64,000 bases of DNA from CAYXST01 sp964472495 (GCA_964472495.1 CAYYLD010000002.1:1-64000), one strand, 5' to 3'. Numbered from the stretch's first letter, positions 14,903-23,404 are shown. Translations and numbers: made by a program. The notes: generated from the letters alone by a model not told the origin.

Positions 14903-15733
14903 ATGATTGATTATTTTTCTTACAGTCAGGTTCAAATTGGGCCGTTTACTCTTTATCCTTGGGGATTGTCTTTGGGCTTGGCTTTTTTATTCGGTTCTTG
15001 GTTGGTTTTTAGAGAGACGGCTAAAAGAGGAATTGACCTAAAGGAAGTTTTTTGGCTGGTTATTTTTATCTTTTTAGGTGGCTTGGCCGGTTCTCGTTTG
15101 GCTTATCTTTTCCAGTTTCCTCAATATTATTTAACTCATCCTTTGGAAATATTCCAAATCTGGGCCGGCGGTTTAATGTTTTACGGCGGGCTATTTGGCG
15201 CCTTGATTAGCGGTTGGTTGTATCTGAGATACAAAGATAAGACAAATTGTTTTTTTATGCTGGGAACCCTGTCATCGCTCCGCGATGACTTCCCTAAGCA
15301 AAAAAAACAATTTGTCTTATCTTTTTTACAAATAGCTGATGTTATTACGCCAGCTCTGGCCTTTGGCATTTTCATTACCCGAATTGGTTGTTCTTTAATC
15401 AACGACCACCAGGGAGCGATTACTTCTTTGCCTTGGGCTATCCAGTGGCCGGACGGGACACTGCGCCATCCGGTAGCTGAATATTTGGCCTTAAACGGGC
15501 TGATAATGTTTTTGGTTTTTTGGTTTCTGCGAAATCGTCTCAAAAAACCAGGTCAATTGTTTATTATTTTTCTTTTTTGGTATTCCGTTTCCCGCTTTCT
15601 CTTGGATTTCAGCCGAGCCACGGACACCGCCTTAGCTGACCCTCATTATTTAGGATTATTCATCAGCCAATGGCTTAGTTTATTTGTTATAATTGGGCTG
15701 ATTGTTTTTTTGATTAGAAAAAAATTGACATAA
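14903..15733 (+). CDS. lgt: Prolipoprotein diacylglyceryl transferase with in-frame palindrome
   Basis: Transfers diacylglycerol to the lipobox Cys of prolipoproteins. It is a multi-pass membrane protein of 276 residues with PWGLSLGLAFLFG, GGLAGSRLAYLF (catalytic region) and GGLMFYGGLFGAL. The Lgt signature is degenerate (TRIGCSLINDHQG for GRxGNFxNxE). Residues about 111-141 between two membrane helices are encoded by a perfect 24-bp inverted repeat with a central hairpin and have no family equivalent. The insertion falls in a loop, so function may persist. The substrate side is represented by the DJ-1 lipoprotein at 4.5 kb. Confidence 0.87.
   Translation: MIDYFSYSQVQIGPFTLYPWGLSLGLAFLFGSWLVFRETAKRGIDLKEVFWLVIFIFLGGLAGSRLAYLFQFPQYYLTHPLEIFQIWAGGLMFYGGLFGALISGWLYLRYKDKTNCFFMLGTLSSLRDDFPKQKKQFVLSFLQIADVITPALAFGIFITRIGCSLINDHQGAITSLPWAIQWPDGTLRHPVAEYLALNGLIMFLVFWFLRNRLKKPGQLFIIFLFWYSVSRFLLDFSRATDTALADPHYLGLFISQWLSLFVIIGLIVFLIRKKLT
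15233..15324. repeat. Palindrome inserted in frame in lgt
   Basis: 24-bp perfect inverted arms (15233-15256 and 15301-15324, containing GATAAGACAAATTG) flank a central hairpin GTCATCGC/GCGATGAC (15271-15289) with weaker pairing around it. The 92-bp unit is translated through without a stop. Confidence 0.8.
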
Positions 15734-15760
15734 CAATCAAATCGGTTATCTTATCTTTTT

Positions 15761-15789
15761 TTCAAATTTGGTCAAAGATATGATATAAT
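15761..15789 (+). promoter_or_regulatory. Promoter of the P-type ATPase gene, leaderless
   Basis: TTCAAA (15761-15766), 17 bases, TATAAT (15784-15789) with an extended TGA. The ATG at 15797 is seven bases downstream, which predicts a leaderless mRNA. Confidence 0.65.
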
Positions 15790-15796
15790 TCTATAT

Positions 15797-18466
15797 ATGC
15801 GGAAGCCATGGCATATTTTTTCTATTGAAAGAACTCTGGAGGAGTTGAAGTCACAACCCGATGGCTTGACCGGCCAAGAAGCCAAGTTAAGATTGAAGAA
15901 ATTTGGTCTTAATGAACTTCCCAAGGAGAAACCCTTTTCCCGGTTAAAGTTATTTTTAGAGCAGTTCAGGAGCCCCCTTATTTATATCTTGCTTATTGCC
16001 GGCATCGTTACTTTAGTTTTGGAAGAGTATACTGATACCATCGTTATTTTTGGAGCGGTTCTTTTAAATACTATTGTTGGCTATTTTCAAGAGAGCAAAG
16101 CTGGCCAGGCCTTAGATAAGTTAAAAAAAGTTCTCAAGATAAAAACAATTGTTTTCCGCCAAGGGCAAGAAAAAGAAATCCCCCAGGAAAAATTAGTTCC
16201 TGGCGATATTATTTTTCTGAGAGCTGGCTATAAAGTACCGGCTGACGGCCGAGTCATTGATGCCCATAATTTAAAGATTAATGAGTCTGCTTTGACTGGT
16301 GAATGGTTGGCCTCTTCAAAAAATAAGGAATTTTTATCTGCTCAGACGCCTTTAGCTGACCGCGATAATATGGTTTATTTAGGAACAATGATTGAAAACG
16401 GCTGGGGCAGAGCAGTGATTACCGAAACCGGCCCCCGAACCGAAATTGGACGCTTGGCTCAAATGCTCAGAGAAGCCAAAGAAAAAAAGACGCCTTATCA
16501 GACTAAATTAGCTCGCTTTAGTAAAATAGTCGGTTCAATTATTGTGGCCATCTCTCTGACTATTTTTATTGAAGGAATGATTACTGGCCGGGTCAGGTTC
16601 GTAGAGATGTTTACCACGGCCATTGCCGTGGCTGTAGCGGCTATTCCCGAAGGGCTGCCAGTAGCTATGACTGTTATCTTGTCTTTAGGCATGCAGCGTA
16701 TTTTGAAAAGAAAAGGATTAGTCAGAAAATTGGCTTCGGCCGAGACCCTGGGGAGTACCTCAATAATTTTGACTGACAAAACCGGTACTTTGACTAAGGC
16801 CAAGATGGAGGTGGCTGGCATCTACACGGGCGGTCAGGAGCTTTTAAGCGATGGCCAGAGATTTAATCAAGAGATAAAGAGAGACGGCCAGGAATCACAT
16901 ATTTTGGCTTTGAAAATCGGTTTGCTTTGTAATGAATCTTTTATTGAGAACTTGGATGAGCCAATGGATAAGTGGGTTATCCGAGGCCGGCCGACCGAAA
17001 AAGCGTTACTCTTGGCCGGTATCCAAGCCGGCTTGGATAAGCGGGAATTGGAAAAGAAACAGCCCAAGATTGACCAATTTCTTTTTGACCCGACCTATAA
17101 ATATGCTGCTACTCTTCATCGGCTTGATCCGGAGAACAACATTTTGTACACGATTGGTTCGCCGGAAAAAATATTAGCCATGTCTTCTTATTTAGATGAC
17201 GATGGCCGGCGAGAAGATTTGCTTTTAACCGATTTCAAGAAGTTGGAGAAAAAATACGAGAGTTTGACCAAACAAGGGTTAAGAGTGATTGGGGCGGCTT
17301 ACCGAAGAACCAAAGGGGAAGAAATAGATTCTGTCGCCGAGGAAAGAGACAGGAAAATGATTTTTGTTGGTTTTTTTGCCTTGCACGACCCTTTGCGGAA
17401 AGAGACCAAGAAAGCTATTCAATTATGCCGTCAGGCCGGCATGAAACCGATTATTGTTACCGGCGACCATCGTTTGACTGCCTGGGCAGTAGCCAAGAAG
17501 CTCGGCTTTAGAATTACAAAAGAAAATATTTTAGAGGGCAAAGATTTGGAAAGAATCTCTGATAGAGAATTTGAAAAGAGATTCAGAGATATTCAGATTT
17601 ATGCTCGGGTTGAGCCAGCTCAAAAATTAAGAATTGTTCAGGTTTGGCAAAAGAAAGGCGAGGTGGTCGCGATGACTGGCGATGGTATCAATGACGCGCC
17701 GGCTCTTAAACAAGCTGATATTGGTTTGGCTCTGGGTTCAGGAACTGACGTAGCTAAAGAAGTGGCTGATTTAATTCTCTTAACCGATAATTTCAGTATT
17801 ATTGTCGCTGCCATTGAAGAAGGCCGGGCAATTATTGATAATATTCGTAAAGTAATTACTTATTTACTCTCCGATAGTTTTACGGAAGTCATTCTGATTG
17901 GCATTAGCTTATTAATGGGCTGGCCTTTGCCTGTTTTAGCCGCCCAAATTTTATGGGTGAATTTGATTGAAGACGGCTTGCCTAACGTCGCTTTAGCTTT
18001 TGAGCCCAAGGAGAAAAGCTTGATGAAGCGGCGGCCGCAAGGTCAGGCAATGTCCCTTTTGACCAACGAGATGAAAATTCTTATTTTTATCATCGGCCTC
18101 CTGACCGATTTATTGCTTTTGGGGTTATTCTTTTATCTTTTAAAATATTCTGATTATGGTTTAGCTCACATTCGCTCAGTTATTTTTGCTGCTTTAGCCA
18201 TTGATTCGCTTTTTTATATCTTTTCCTGTAAGAGTTTGCGCCGTAATTTATGGCAAATTAATCCTTTTTCCAATAAATTTTTAATCGTCGCCTGGTCATT
18301 TGGTATATTGATGTTAGTTACTGCTCTTTATTTGCCGCTTTTCCAGAATCTTTTGAAAACCGTTCCTTTAACTTTGTTTGACTGGCAGTTAATTTTAGGT
18401 CTGGGTCTAATTGATATAATTTTGATTGAAGCAACTAAATGGTGGTTTATTAAGTATAAATTATAA
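15797..18466 (+). CDS. P2-type cation-transporting ATPase, probably Ca2+
   Basis: An 889-residue P-type ATPase that pumps cations out at the cost of ATP. N-terminal cation-ATPase domain (ELPKEKPFSRLK), actuator motif ALTGEW in place of TGES, membrane helix 4 with PEGLP, phosphorylation site DKTGTLT (D327), and hinge TGDGINDAPAL. A six-helix C-terminal membrane block has the NLIEDGLPNVALAFEP motif. PEGLP and the overall layout point to P2A Ca2+ pumps, but metal specificity is inferred. A Na+/Ca2+-exchanger-type gene follows after five bases, strengthening a Ca2+ role. Confidence 0.88.
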   Translation: MRKPWHIFSIERTLEELKSQPDGLTGQEAKLRLKKFGLNELPKEKPFSRLKLFLEQFRSPLIYILLIAGIVTLVLEEYTDTIVIFGAVLLNTIVGYFQESKAGQALDKLKKVLKIKTIVFRQGQEKEIPQEKLVPGDIIFLRAGYKVPADGRVIDAHNLKINESALTGEWLASSKNKEFLSAQTPLADRDNMVYLGTMIENGWGRAVITETGPRTEIGRLAQMLREAKEKKTPYQTKLARFSKIVGSIIVAISLTIFIEGMITGRVRFVEMFTTAIAVAVAAIPEGLPVAMTVILSLGMQRILKRKGLVRKLASAETLGSTSIILTDKTGTLTKAKMEVAGIYTGGQELLSDGQRFNQEIKRDGQESHILALKIGLLCNESFIENLDEPMDKWVIRGRPTEKALLLAGIQAGLDKRELEKKQPKIDQFLFDPTYKYAATLHRLDPENNILYTIGSPEKILAMSSYLDDDGRREDLLLTDFKKLEKKYESLTKQGLRVIGAAYRRTKGEEIDSVAEERDRKMIFVGFFALHDPLRKETKKAIQLCRQAGMKPIIVTGDHRLTAWAVAKKLGFRITKENILEGKDLERISDREFEKRFRDIQIYARVEPAQKLRIVQVWQKKGEVVAMTGDGINDAPALKQADIGLALGSGTDVAKEVADLILLTDNFSIIVAAIEEGRAIIDNIRKVITYLLSDSFTEVILIGISLLMGWPLPVLAAQILWVNLIEDGLPNVALAFEPKEKSLMKRRPQGQAMSLLTNEMKILIFIIGLLTDLLLLGLFFYLLKYSDYGLAHIRSVIFAALAIDSLFYIFSCKSLRRNLWQINPFSNKFLIVAWSFGILMLVTALYLPLFQNLLKTVPLTLFDWQLILGLGLIDIILIEATKWWFIKYKL

Positions 18467-18471
18467 ATTAC

Positions 18472-19425
18472 ATGATTTTTCTTTATCTTATTGTTTTTAT
18501 TATTTCCTTCATTGTTTTAATTTTATCAAGCAATTGGCTGATTGGCGCTTTGATAAAATTGGCTAAATTTTTGGGCTGGAAGGAATTTGTCGTTGCTTTT
18601 TTTACTATGGCCTTGGCCGGAGCTATCCCTAATCTTTCAATTGGTTTAAGTTCGGTGGTCCATCGGGTGCCCCAACTTTCTTTTGCTGAAATTGTCGGTG
18701 GCAATATTGTTGATTTAACCGTAGCCATTGCCTTGGCCGCCCTTATTTCTAAAAAAGGATTGGCTCTGGCCAGTCGGACAGTCCAGGGAAGCGCTATTTT
18801 TACCTTAATTATCGCTGTTTTACCTTTGCTCTTAATTGCCGATGGCATTCTTTCTCAAACCGACGGCCTTATTTTAATTTTAGCTTTTATTATTTATATC
18901 TATTGGCTTTTTAAAAAAGAGGATAGATTCAGTAAGCCCTACAACAGAATTAAGAAACCGCTTACCTTCAAGACAGCTTTTCAAAATATCGGTATTTTAA
19001 TCGGCAGTATTGCCTTACTTCTTTTGGCGGCTGAAGGAATTGTCCAGTCAGCCACTTTTTTCTCGAATAATTTAGATTATTCACTGGTCTTAATTGGCAC
19101 TTTAATTGTTGGCTTAGGCAATGCTATGCCTGAGATTCTTTTTGGTATTCAAGCCGCTCGCCGGCATAATGATTGGTTGGTTATTGGTAATGTTATGGGT
19201 TCGGTAATTATCCCGGCTACTCTAGTTTTGGGTCTGGTCGCTTTTCTTTGTCCGATTAAAGTCACTAATTTTTCACCTTTTGCCATTGGCCGGGTTTTCT
19301 TAATTATGGCCGCTATATGTTTCCTCTTTTTCCTGCGAACCGGCCAAAGGGTGACAAAAAAAGAAGCCGTCTCTTTGTTGTTTATCTATCTGCTTTTTGT
19401 CTTGGCTGAGTTTCTCTTCACTTAA
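18472..19425 (+). CDS. Sodium/calcium exchanger family protein
   Basis: A 317-residue antiporter of the cation/Ca2+ exchanger superfamily with about ten transmembrane helices in two inverted halves. The alpha repeats can be recognised: AGAIPNLSIGLSS with EIVGGNIVDL in the first, and GNAMPEILFGIQA with VIGNVMGSVI in the second. The first repeat has AIPN where TSLPE is usual, so the acidic ion ligand is missing there, while the second keeps its PE. It is co-transcribed with the Ca2+ ATPase. Confidence 0.8.
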   Translation: MIFLYLIVFIISFIVLILSSNWLIGALIKLAKFLGWKEFVVAFFTMALAGAIPNLSIGLSSVVHRVPQLSFAEIVGGNIVDLTVAIALAALISKKGLALASRTVQGSAIFTLIIAVLPLLLIADGILSQTDGLILILAFIIYIYWLFKKEDRFSKPYNRIKKPLTFKTAFQNIGILIGSIALLLLAAEGIVQSATFFSNNLDYSLVLIGTLIVGLGNAMPEILFGIQAARRHNDWLVIGNVMGSVIIPATLVLGLVAFLCPIKVTNFSPFAIGRVFLIMAAICFLFFLRTGQRVTKKEAVSLLFIYLLFVLAEFLFT

Positions 19426-19426
19426 G

Positions 19427-19454
19427 TTGATTTCCGGGGCTAGTTGTGTTAAAT
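19427..19454 (+). promoter_or_regulatory. Possible promoter of rmuC
   Basis: TTGATT (19427-19432), 16 bases, TTAAAT (19449-19454). ATG 19465 is ten bases from the -10, giving a leader of about three bases. Confidence 0.4.
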
Positions 19455-19464
19455 TAGGTTCATT

Positions 19465-20517
19465 ATGGAGCTGTTTATTATCACTCTTTTGGTTTTAGTG
19501 ATTATTGGACTGGGTCTGCTGTTTTATTTATTGCTCCGTAAAAAATCAGAGCCAGAGAGCAGTCAATCATTATTAATGCTTCAACAAGGATTAAACCAAA
19601 TGAGGCAGGATGTTGATAATAAACTCGCTCAGTCAGCTCAATCAGTTCAAAAACAGTTTAGTCAAAGCGCCAAAATTATTAAGGATGTTACCGAAGGATT
19701 AACTGAATTGAAAAATACCAATAAACAGGTAGTCAGTTTTGCCGAACAACTACAATCTTTGGAAAATATTTTAACCAATCCTAAAAGACGAGGGGTTTTG
19801 GGCGAATACTATTTGGAAGAACTATTAAAGAATATCTTTAATCCTAGTCAATATCAGATGCAGTATCAATTCAAAGATGGCCAAATAGTCGACGCAGTTA
19901 TTTTTCTTAAGGATAAGATGATTCCTATTGATTCCAAGTTTTCCTTAGAGAATTACAACAGAATTGTTGAAGAAAATGACCCGGTCAGGCGAGAACAATT
20001 GGAGAAGACGTTTAAGCAGGATTTGAAGACCAGAATTGACGAAACGGCTAAATATATTAGACCCAAAGAGGGAACTTATGAATTTGCTTTTATGTTTATT
20101 CCGGCCGAAGCCATCTATTATGATTTATTGGTTAATAAAATTGGAGCCATCAAAGTTAATACCAGAAGTTTGTTGGACTACGCGGTCAGAGAGAAAAAGG
20201 TTCACATAGTTTCGCCAACATCTTTTTTTGCCTATTTACAGACAATCTTAGAGGGCTTGCGAGGAATGCAGATTGAAGAGTCAACTAAAGAAATTATTAA
20301 ATTAGTTGGCAAGTTGGACAGACACGTCAAAGGTTATAGTTCATATCATAAAAAATTAGGTAGTAGCATTAACACGACAGTGAATATGTATAATAATTCT
20401 TCTAAGGAATTTAAAAAGATAGCTAAGGACACAGCTAAGATTAGCGGTGGCAAACCGGAGATAGAGATTGAACAATTAGAAAAACCGGCTCAATTAGACA
20501 AGTCCTCCCTTGATTAA
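19465..20517 (+). CDS. rmuC: DNA recombination protein RmuC
   Basis: RmuC-family protein of 350 residues. N-terminal membrane anchor (3-24), a coiled-coil segment, then the PD-(D/E)XK-like RmuC domain with RRGVLGEYYLEELL, VDAVIFLKDKMIPIDSKFSL and FAFMFIPAEAIYYDLL. In E. coli it limits inversions at short inverted repeats and acts on stalled forks; that is notable in a region full of palindromes, though a link is speculation. Monocistronic as far as can be seen. Confidence 0.9.
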   Translation: MELFIITLLVLVIIGLGLLFYLLLRKKSEPESSQSLLMLQQGLNQMRQDVDNKLAQSAQSVQKQFSQSAKIIKDVTEGLTELKNTNKQVVSFAEQLQSLENILTNPKRRGVLGEYYLEELLKNIFNPSQYQMQYQFKDGQIVDAVIFLKDKMIPIDSKFSLENYNRIVEENDPVRREQLEKTFKQDLKTRIDETAKYIRPKEGTYEFAFMFIPAEAIYYDLLVNKIGAIKVNTRSLLDYAVREKKVHIVSPTSFFAYLQTILEGLRGMQIEESTKEIIKLVGKLDRHVKGYSSYHKKLGSSINTTVNMYNNSSKEFKKIAKDTAKISGGKPEIEIEQLEKPAQLDKSSLD

Positions 20518-20580
20518 AAAGGGTGTCATTTTGAGAGATGCCTTCAAAAGTAAACCCTTTAGAGTTTGGACGGAAGTAGC

Positions 20581-20655
20581 GCGGAGGTAACCCGACGGTA
20601 AGGTCTTCTGATTTCACTAGAAGAGATACCGGTTCGAATCCAGTTTTTCGTTCCA
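20581..20655 (+). tRNA. tRNA-Glu (TTC)-like, CCA encoded
   Basis: A fold with wobble-rich acceptor GCGGAGG/TTTTCGT, D-arm ACCC-GACGGTA-AGGT, anticodon stem TTCTG/TAGAA with loop ATTTCAC (anticodon TTC), T-arm ACCGG-TTCGAAT-CCAGT with one mismatch, discriminator T20652 and an encoded CCA (20653-20655). It is the only tRNA in the window with a genomic CCA and has the weakest acceptor, so it may be foreign or decaying. It stands at the left edge of the redox operon. Confidence 0.55.
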
Positions 20656-20839
20656 GAACACAACTTAATCCATTTTTAGAAATTTTTTGATGGGCTTCCG
20701 CAATGGAAGCCCATTGAATTTACACAACACCGCAGCTGCCTCAAAAGTCCGCCTTCGGCGGACTACAAACTGGCAAGATTAAGAGAAACAACATTTCTAT
20801 GTTATTTTTAAAATTATCCACATTTTGAACTGTAGTAAT
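20656..20839. other. Non-coding stretch with two hairpins
   Basis: It contains ATGGGCTTCC/GGAAGCCCAT (20690-20699 with 20705-20714) and GTCCGCC-TTC-GGCGGAC (20747-20763). Neither is followed by a T-run on the plus strand. A TTATCCACA sequence at 20814 matches a DnaA box but is single. No reading frame of note. Confidence 0.5.
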
Positions 20840-20868
20840 TTGACAAATACCCTATGGGGGTATACACT
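20840..20868 (+). promoter_or_regulatory. Promoter with CsoR/CstR-type operator in the spacer
   Basis: TTGACA (20840-20845), 17 bases, TACACT (20863-20868). The spacer carries the palindrome ATACCC-TATGG-GGGTAT (20847-20863), the form of operator bound by CsoR-family repressors. Repressor binding would cover the promoter. The first gene downstream encodes just such a repressor, so autoregulation of the six-gene operon is likely. Confidence 0.75.
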
Positions 20869-20908
20869 GGAAGTATATACTTTTTATCATTAAGCGATTA
20901 ATAAAAAT

Positions 20909-21157
20909 ATGAGAAAAAATACAATAATTCAACGCTTGCATATCGTTAAAGGGCAAATAGACGGCTTGACTAATCTTGTGGAAAAACAGGAGGATTGCCG
21001 CAAGATAACAGAACAGTTTTATGCGATAAACGCAGGTTTAAAAAAAGCGATTGAGGCATATTTTAAGAATAATTTATCTTCTTGTTTAAAATCTGTTAAT
21101 TTCAAAAGAAGAAAAACTATTAAATTTTTACTAAAAGAGATAATTAAAAATAAATAA
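20909..21157 (+). CDS. CsoR/CstR-family repressor
   Basis: An 82-residue all-helical repressor of the CsoR/RcnR/FrmR/CstR family. RLHIVKGQIDGL is the typical first helix. Cysteines lie at C30 and C59 with the family spacing. The position four residues before C59, His in copper sensors, is Asn55. That favours a thiol or persulfide sensor (CstR-like, which relies on the two Cys) over a Cu(I) sensor. It heads an operon with thioredoxin and ferredoxin-thioredoxin reductase, and a matching operator lies in the promoter. Confidence 0.8.
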   Translation: MRKNTIIQRLHIVKGQIDGLTNLVEKQEDCRKITEQFYAINAGLKKAIEAYFKNNLSSCLKSVNFKRRKTIKFLLKEIIKNK

Positions 21158-21162
21158 TTTTT

Positions 21163-21501
21163 ATGCCAGATTTAATTTTAACTGACCAAAATTTTCCAGA
21201 AGAGGTTTTAAAAAGCCAAAAGCCGATTTTGGTTGATTTTTGGGCAGAATGGTGTATGCCTTGTCAAATGATAGCTCCGATTCTTCAGGAAATCGCTGAG
21301 GAATTTGGTGAAAAAATAAAGATAGGTAAACTTGATGTCGATAAAAATCCTTTAATTCCTGCTACTTTCTCAATAGATGCAATTCCGGCTTTAATTTTAT
21401 TTAAAAACGGAAAAATAGTGCAAAGATTCACAGGCGTTCAAGCCAAACAAGTTATCGAAGAAGCCATTAAATCCATCATTGAAAAAGAAACTGAAAACTG
21501 A
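21163..21501 (+). CDS. Thioredoxin with WCMPC active site
   Basis: A 112-residue single-domain thioredoxin. The active site is WCMPC (C31, C34) instead of WCGPC, and the cis-proline is P75 in IPALI. No signal peptide, so cytoplasmic. It starts five bases after the repressor gene and three bases before an ABC ATPase gene. The partner reductase is probably the ferredoxin-thioredoxin reductase encoded further down. The Gly-to-Met change in the CxxC loop should alter redox potential or partner choice. Confidence 0.88.
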   Translation: MPDLILTDQNFPEEVLKSQKPILVDFWAEWCMPCQMIAPILQEIAEEFGEKIKIGKLDVDKNPLIPATFSIDAIPALILFKNGKIVQRFTGVQAKQVIEEAIKSIIEKETEN

Positions 21502-21504
21502 TTT

Positions 21505-22314
21505 ATGAGTAAAGAAATTAATAAAGTTACAATTTTACCAGGAATAAATAAATTTGGAGAAAAAGAGAATTTTGAAAAGATTGATATAAAAAAGGGAGAA
21601 GTAGTCGCCATTGTGGGGCACACGGGAGCAGGCAAAAGCCAGCTTCTTTATGACCTTGAAAGACTGGCCCAAAAAGACACTAAGAGCAAAAGAAAAATTC
21701 TAATTAATGACGGAATTCCAGATAAAGAGTTGAGATTCAATCCAAAAAGAAAACTAATTGCTTCTTTAGCTCAAAGCATGAATTTTTTTACAGATATGTC
21801 TGTTGAAGATTTTTTGCAATTACATTTAGAATCTCGCGGAAAAAAATCAAGACAAGGGTTGATTAAAGAAGTAATAGAAGAAGCCAACAAGATTACAGGC
21901 GAAGCAATTTCCCCCGAGATGAATCTGCTTAATTTGTCTGGCGGCCAAAGCAGAGCTTTAATGGTTTCTGATGTAGCTAATATCAGTATTTCTCCTATTA
22001 TTCTAATTGATGAAATAGAAAATGCGGGCATTAGAAAAGAAGAGGCAATCAAAATCTTAGTGGAAGAAGAAAAAATTGTTTTAATTGTTACACACGATCC
22101 TTCTTTGGCATTAAATGCTGATAAAAGAATTATTATCAAAGACGGCGGTATTATTAATATTTTGAACACTTCTTTAAAGGAAAAAGGCATTGCTCACTAT
22201 CTCAGCTGGATAGAAAATTATGGATTAGATATAAGAGAAAAAATAAGGAAGGGTGAGGAGATTAAGAATATAGAAATATATTGCGAACCAATTAAATCCA
22301 AAAATAAAATATGA
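21505..22314 (+). CDS. Stand-alone ABC ATPase of a redox operon
   Basis: A 269-residue ABC-type ATPase with Walker A GHTGAGKS (38-45), signature LSGGQ (144-148), Walker B IILIDE (165-170) and H-loop THD (H197). There is no transmembrane partner in the operon, so transport is not obvious; a soluble assembly or remodelling role is possible. The last four bases overlap the start of the GTPase gene. I do not recognise a characterised orthologue. A lower GC feel and AAA/ATA-rich codons set it and its neighbours apart from flanking genes. Confidence 0.8.
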   Translation: MSKEINKVTILPGINKFGEKENFEKIDIKKGEVVAIVGHTGAGKSQLLYDLERLAQKDTKSKRKILINDGIPDKELRFNPKRKLIASLAQSMNFFTDMSVEDFLQLHLESRGKKSRQGLIKEVIEEANKITGEAISPEMNLLNLSGGQSRALMVSDVANISISPIILIDEIENAGIRKEEAIKILVEEEKIVLIVTHDPSLALNADKRIIIKDGGIINILNTSLKEKGIAHYLSWIENYGLDIREKIRKGEEIKNIEIYCEPIKSKNKI

Positions 22315-23111
22315 ATATGAAATTTATAATTTTTGCAGGAACACCTGGTTCAGGCAAAACAAGTATAATTAAATATATAATTCAAGAATTGAGAAGTAAT
22401 TTTAAATTGTTTTTTGCTAAATTTGACTGTTTGCAAACATTGGATGACGAACGCATTGCCAGGGAATATAAAATTCCAGCTGTTAAAAAATTAGCCGGAG
22501 AGCTTTGTCCTGATCATTATACCGCTCTTGAAATACCGAAAATAATTAAAGAGAATAAGGATAAAGACGTTATTATTTTGGAAACCGCGGGCCTGTGCCT
22601 TCGCTGTTCCCCTTATATTAAGGAAGGATTAGGAATTAACGTTTTAGATATTATTTCCGGAGATCCTTCTCGTTATGGACCGATTTTAACTGAAGCAGAT
22701 GTAGTGGCTATTAGCAAAGGCGATTTGATTTCTCAGGCAGAGAGAGAAATTTTTAGGGCAAAAGTTTTAAAGGTCAATCCTAAAGCGAAAATAACAGAAA
22801 TCAATGGACTTACGGGAGAAGGCGCTATTGATATAGCAGAATTTATAAAAGAATCTTCTGATACCAAAAACGAAAAGTTGACGCTAAAACACTCTATGCC
22901 TTCAGCGGTTTGCGGCTATTGTTACGGAAATAAAATAATTGGCGAAAAAGAGACACAAAAAAGATATTTGGCTGGAAAAGAATTAAAAAATTTAGTTCCC
23001 AATTTGAATTGCGGTAAATGCGGCTATAAATCTTGCAATGAATTTATTAGAGCAGTTTTAGATAGAAAAGCCAAAAAAGAACAGTGTCCGTTTATCAAAC
23101 AAAAATTATAA
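22311..23111 (+). CDS. SIMIBI-type GTPase with C-terminal 4Fe-4S motif
   Basis: A 266-residue P-loop protein of the HypB/UreG/CobW-like (SIMIBI) class. P-loop GTPGSGKT (10-17), ETAG (91-94) and SKGD (135-138) as base-recognition motif. Extra cysteines: C96-x2-C99, C201-x2-C204, and a C-terminal C234-x2-C237-x4-C242-x16-C259 pattern, as in the Fe-S domains of corrinoid/CODH-related proteins. HypB/CooC-like proteins insert metals into enzymes, so a metallocentre maturation role is a reasonable inference. It overlaps the ABC gene by four bases, implying a working pair. Confidence 0.75.
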   Translation: MNMKFIIFAGTPGSGKTSIIKYIIQELRSNFKLFFAKFDCLQTLDDERIAREYKIPAVKKLAGELCPDHYTALEIPKIIKENKDKDVIILETAGLCLRCSPYIKEGLGINVLDIISGDPSRYGPILTEADVVAISKGDLISQAEREIFRAKVLKVNPKAKITEINGLTGEGAIDIAEFIKESSDTKNEKLTLKHSMPSAVCGYCYGNKIIGEKETQKRYLAGKELKNLVPNLNCGKCGYKSCNEFIRAVLDRKAKKEQCPFIKQKL

Positions 23112-23117
23112 GTGCTT

Positions 23118-23393
23118 ATGTTGAAAGACAGAAAAGAATTTGAGCAATTACTTAAACAATGCGAAAATTACGCAAAAGATAATGGTTTTCATTTAAATCC
23201 AAAACAAAAAGTAGTGAATTATTTGGTTGAGGCGCTACTGAAAAGAGAAAAAAAATACGGCAAGAGATATTGTCCCTGTCGTCGCATTAAAGAAAGCCAA
23301 AAAGGAAATAATAAAATTGTTTGTCCTTGCATTTATTGTAAGGAAGAAATTAAAAAAGACGGGCATTGCCATTGTTTTTTATTCGTAAAATAG
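23118..23393 (+). CDS. Ferredoxin-thioredoxin reductase, catalytic subunit
   Basis: The catalytic chain of ferredoxin-thioredoxin reductase, which passes electrons from ferredoxin through a 4Fe-4S cluster to a thioredoxin disulfide. The signature is complete: CPC (54-56), CPC (71-73) and CHC (86-88, in GHCHCFLF), residues counted from the upstream GTG 23112. ATG 23118 is preferred and removes two residues. There is no variable subunit, as in non-photosynthetic members. Its donor (next gene) and acceptor (21163-21501) are in the same operon. Confidence 0.9.
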   Translation: MLKDRKEFEQLLKQCENYAKDNGFHLNPKQKVVNYLVEALLKREKKYGKRYCPCRRIKESQKGNNKIVCPCIYCKEEIKKDGHCHCFLFVK

Positions 23394-23404
23394 CTTCTAA
23401 AAAT

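Noticed and set aside
20690..20714. Terminator after tRNA-Glu(TTC)
   Set aside because: The hairpin is strong but no T-run follows on the plus strand, and the minus strand continues in A.
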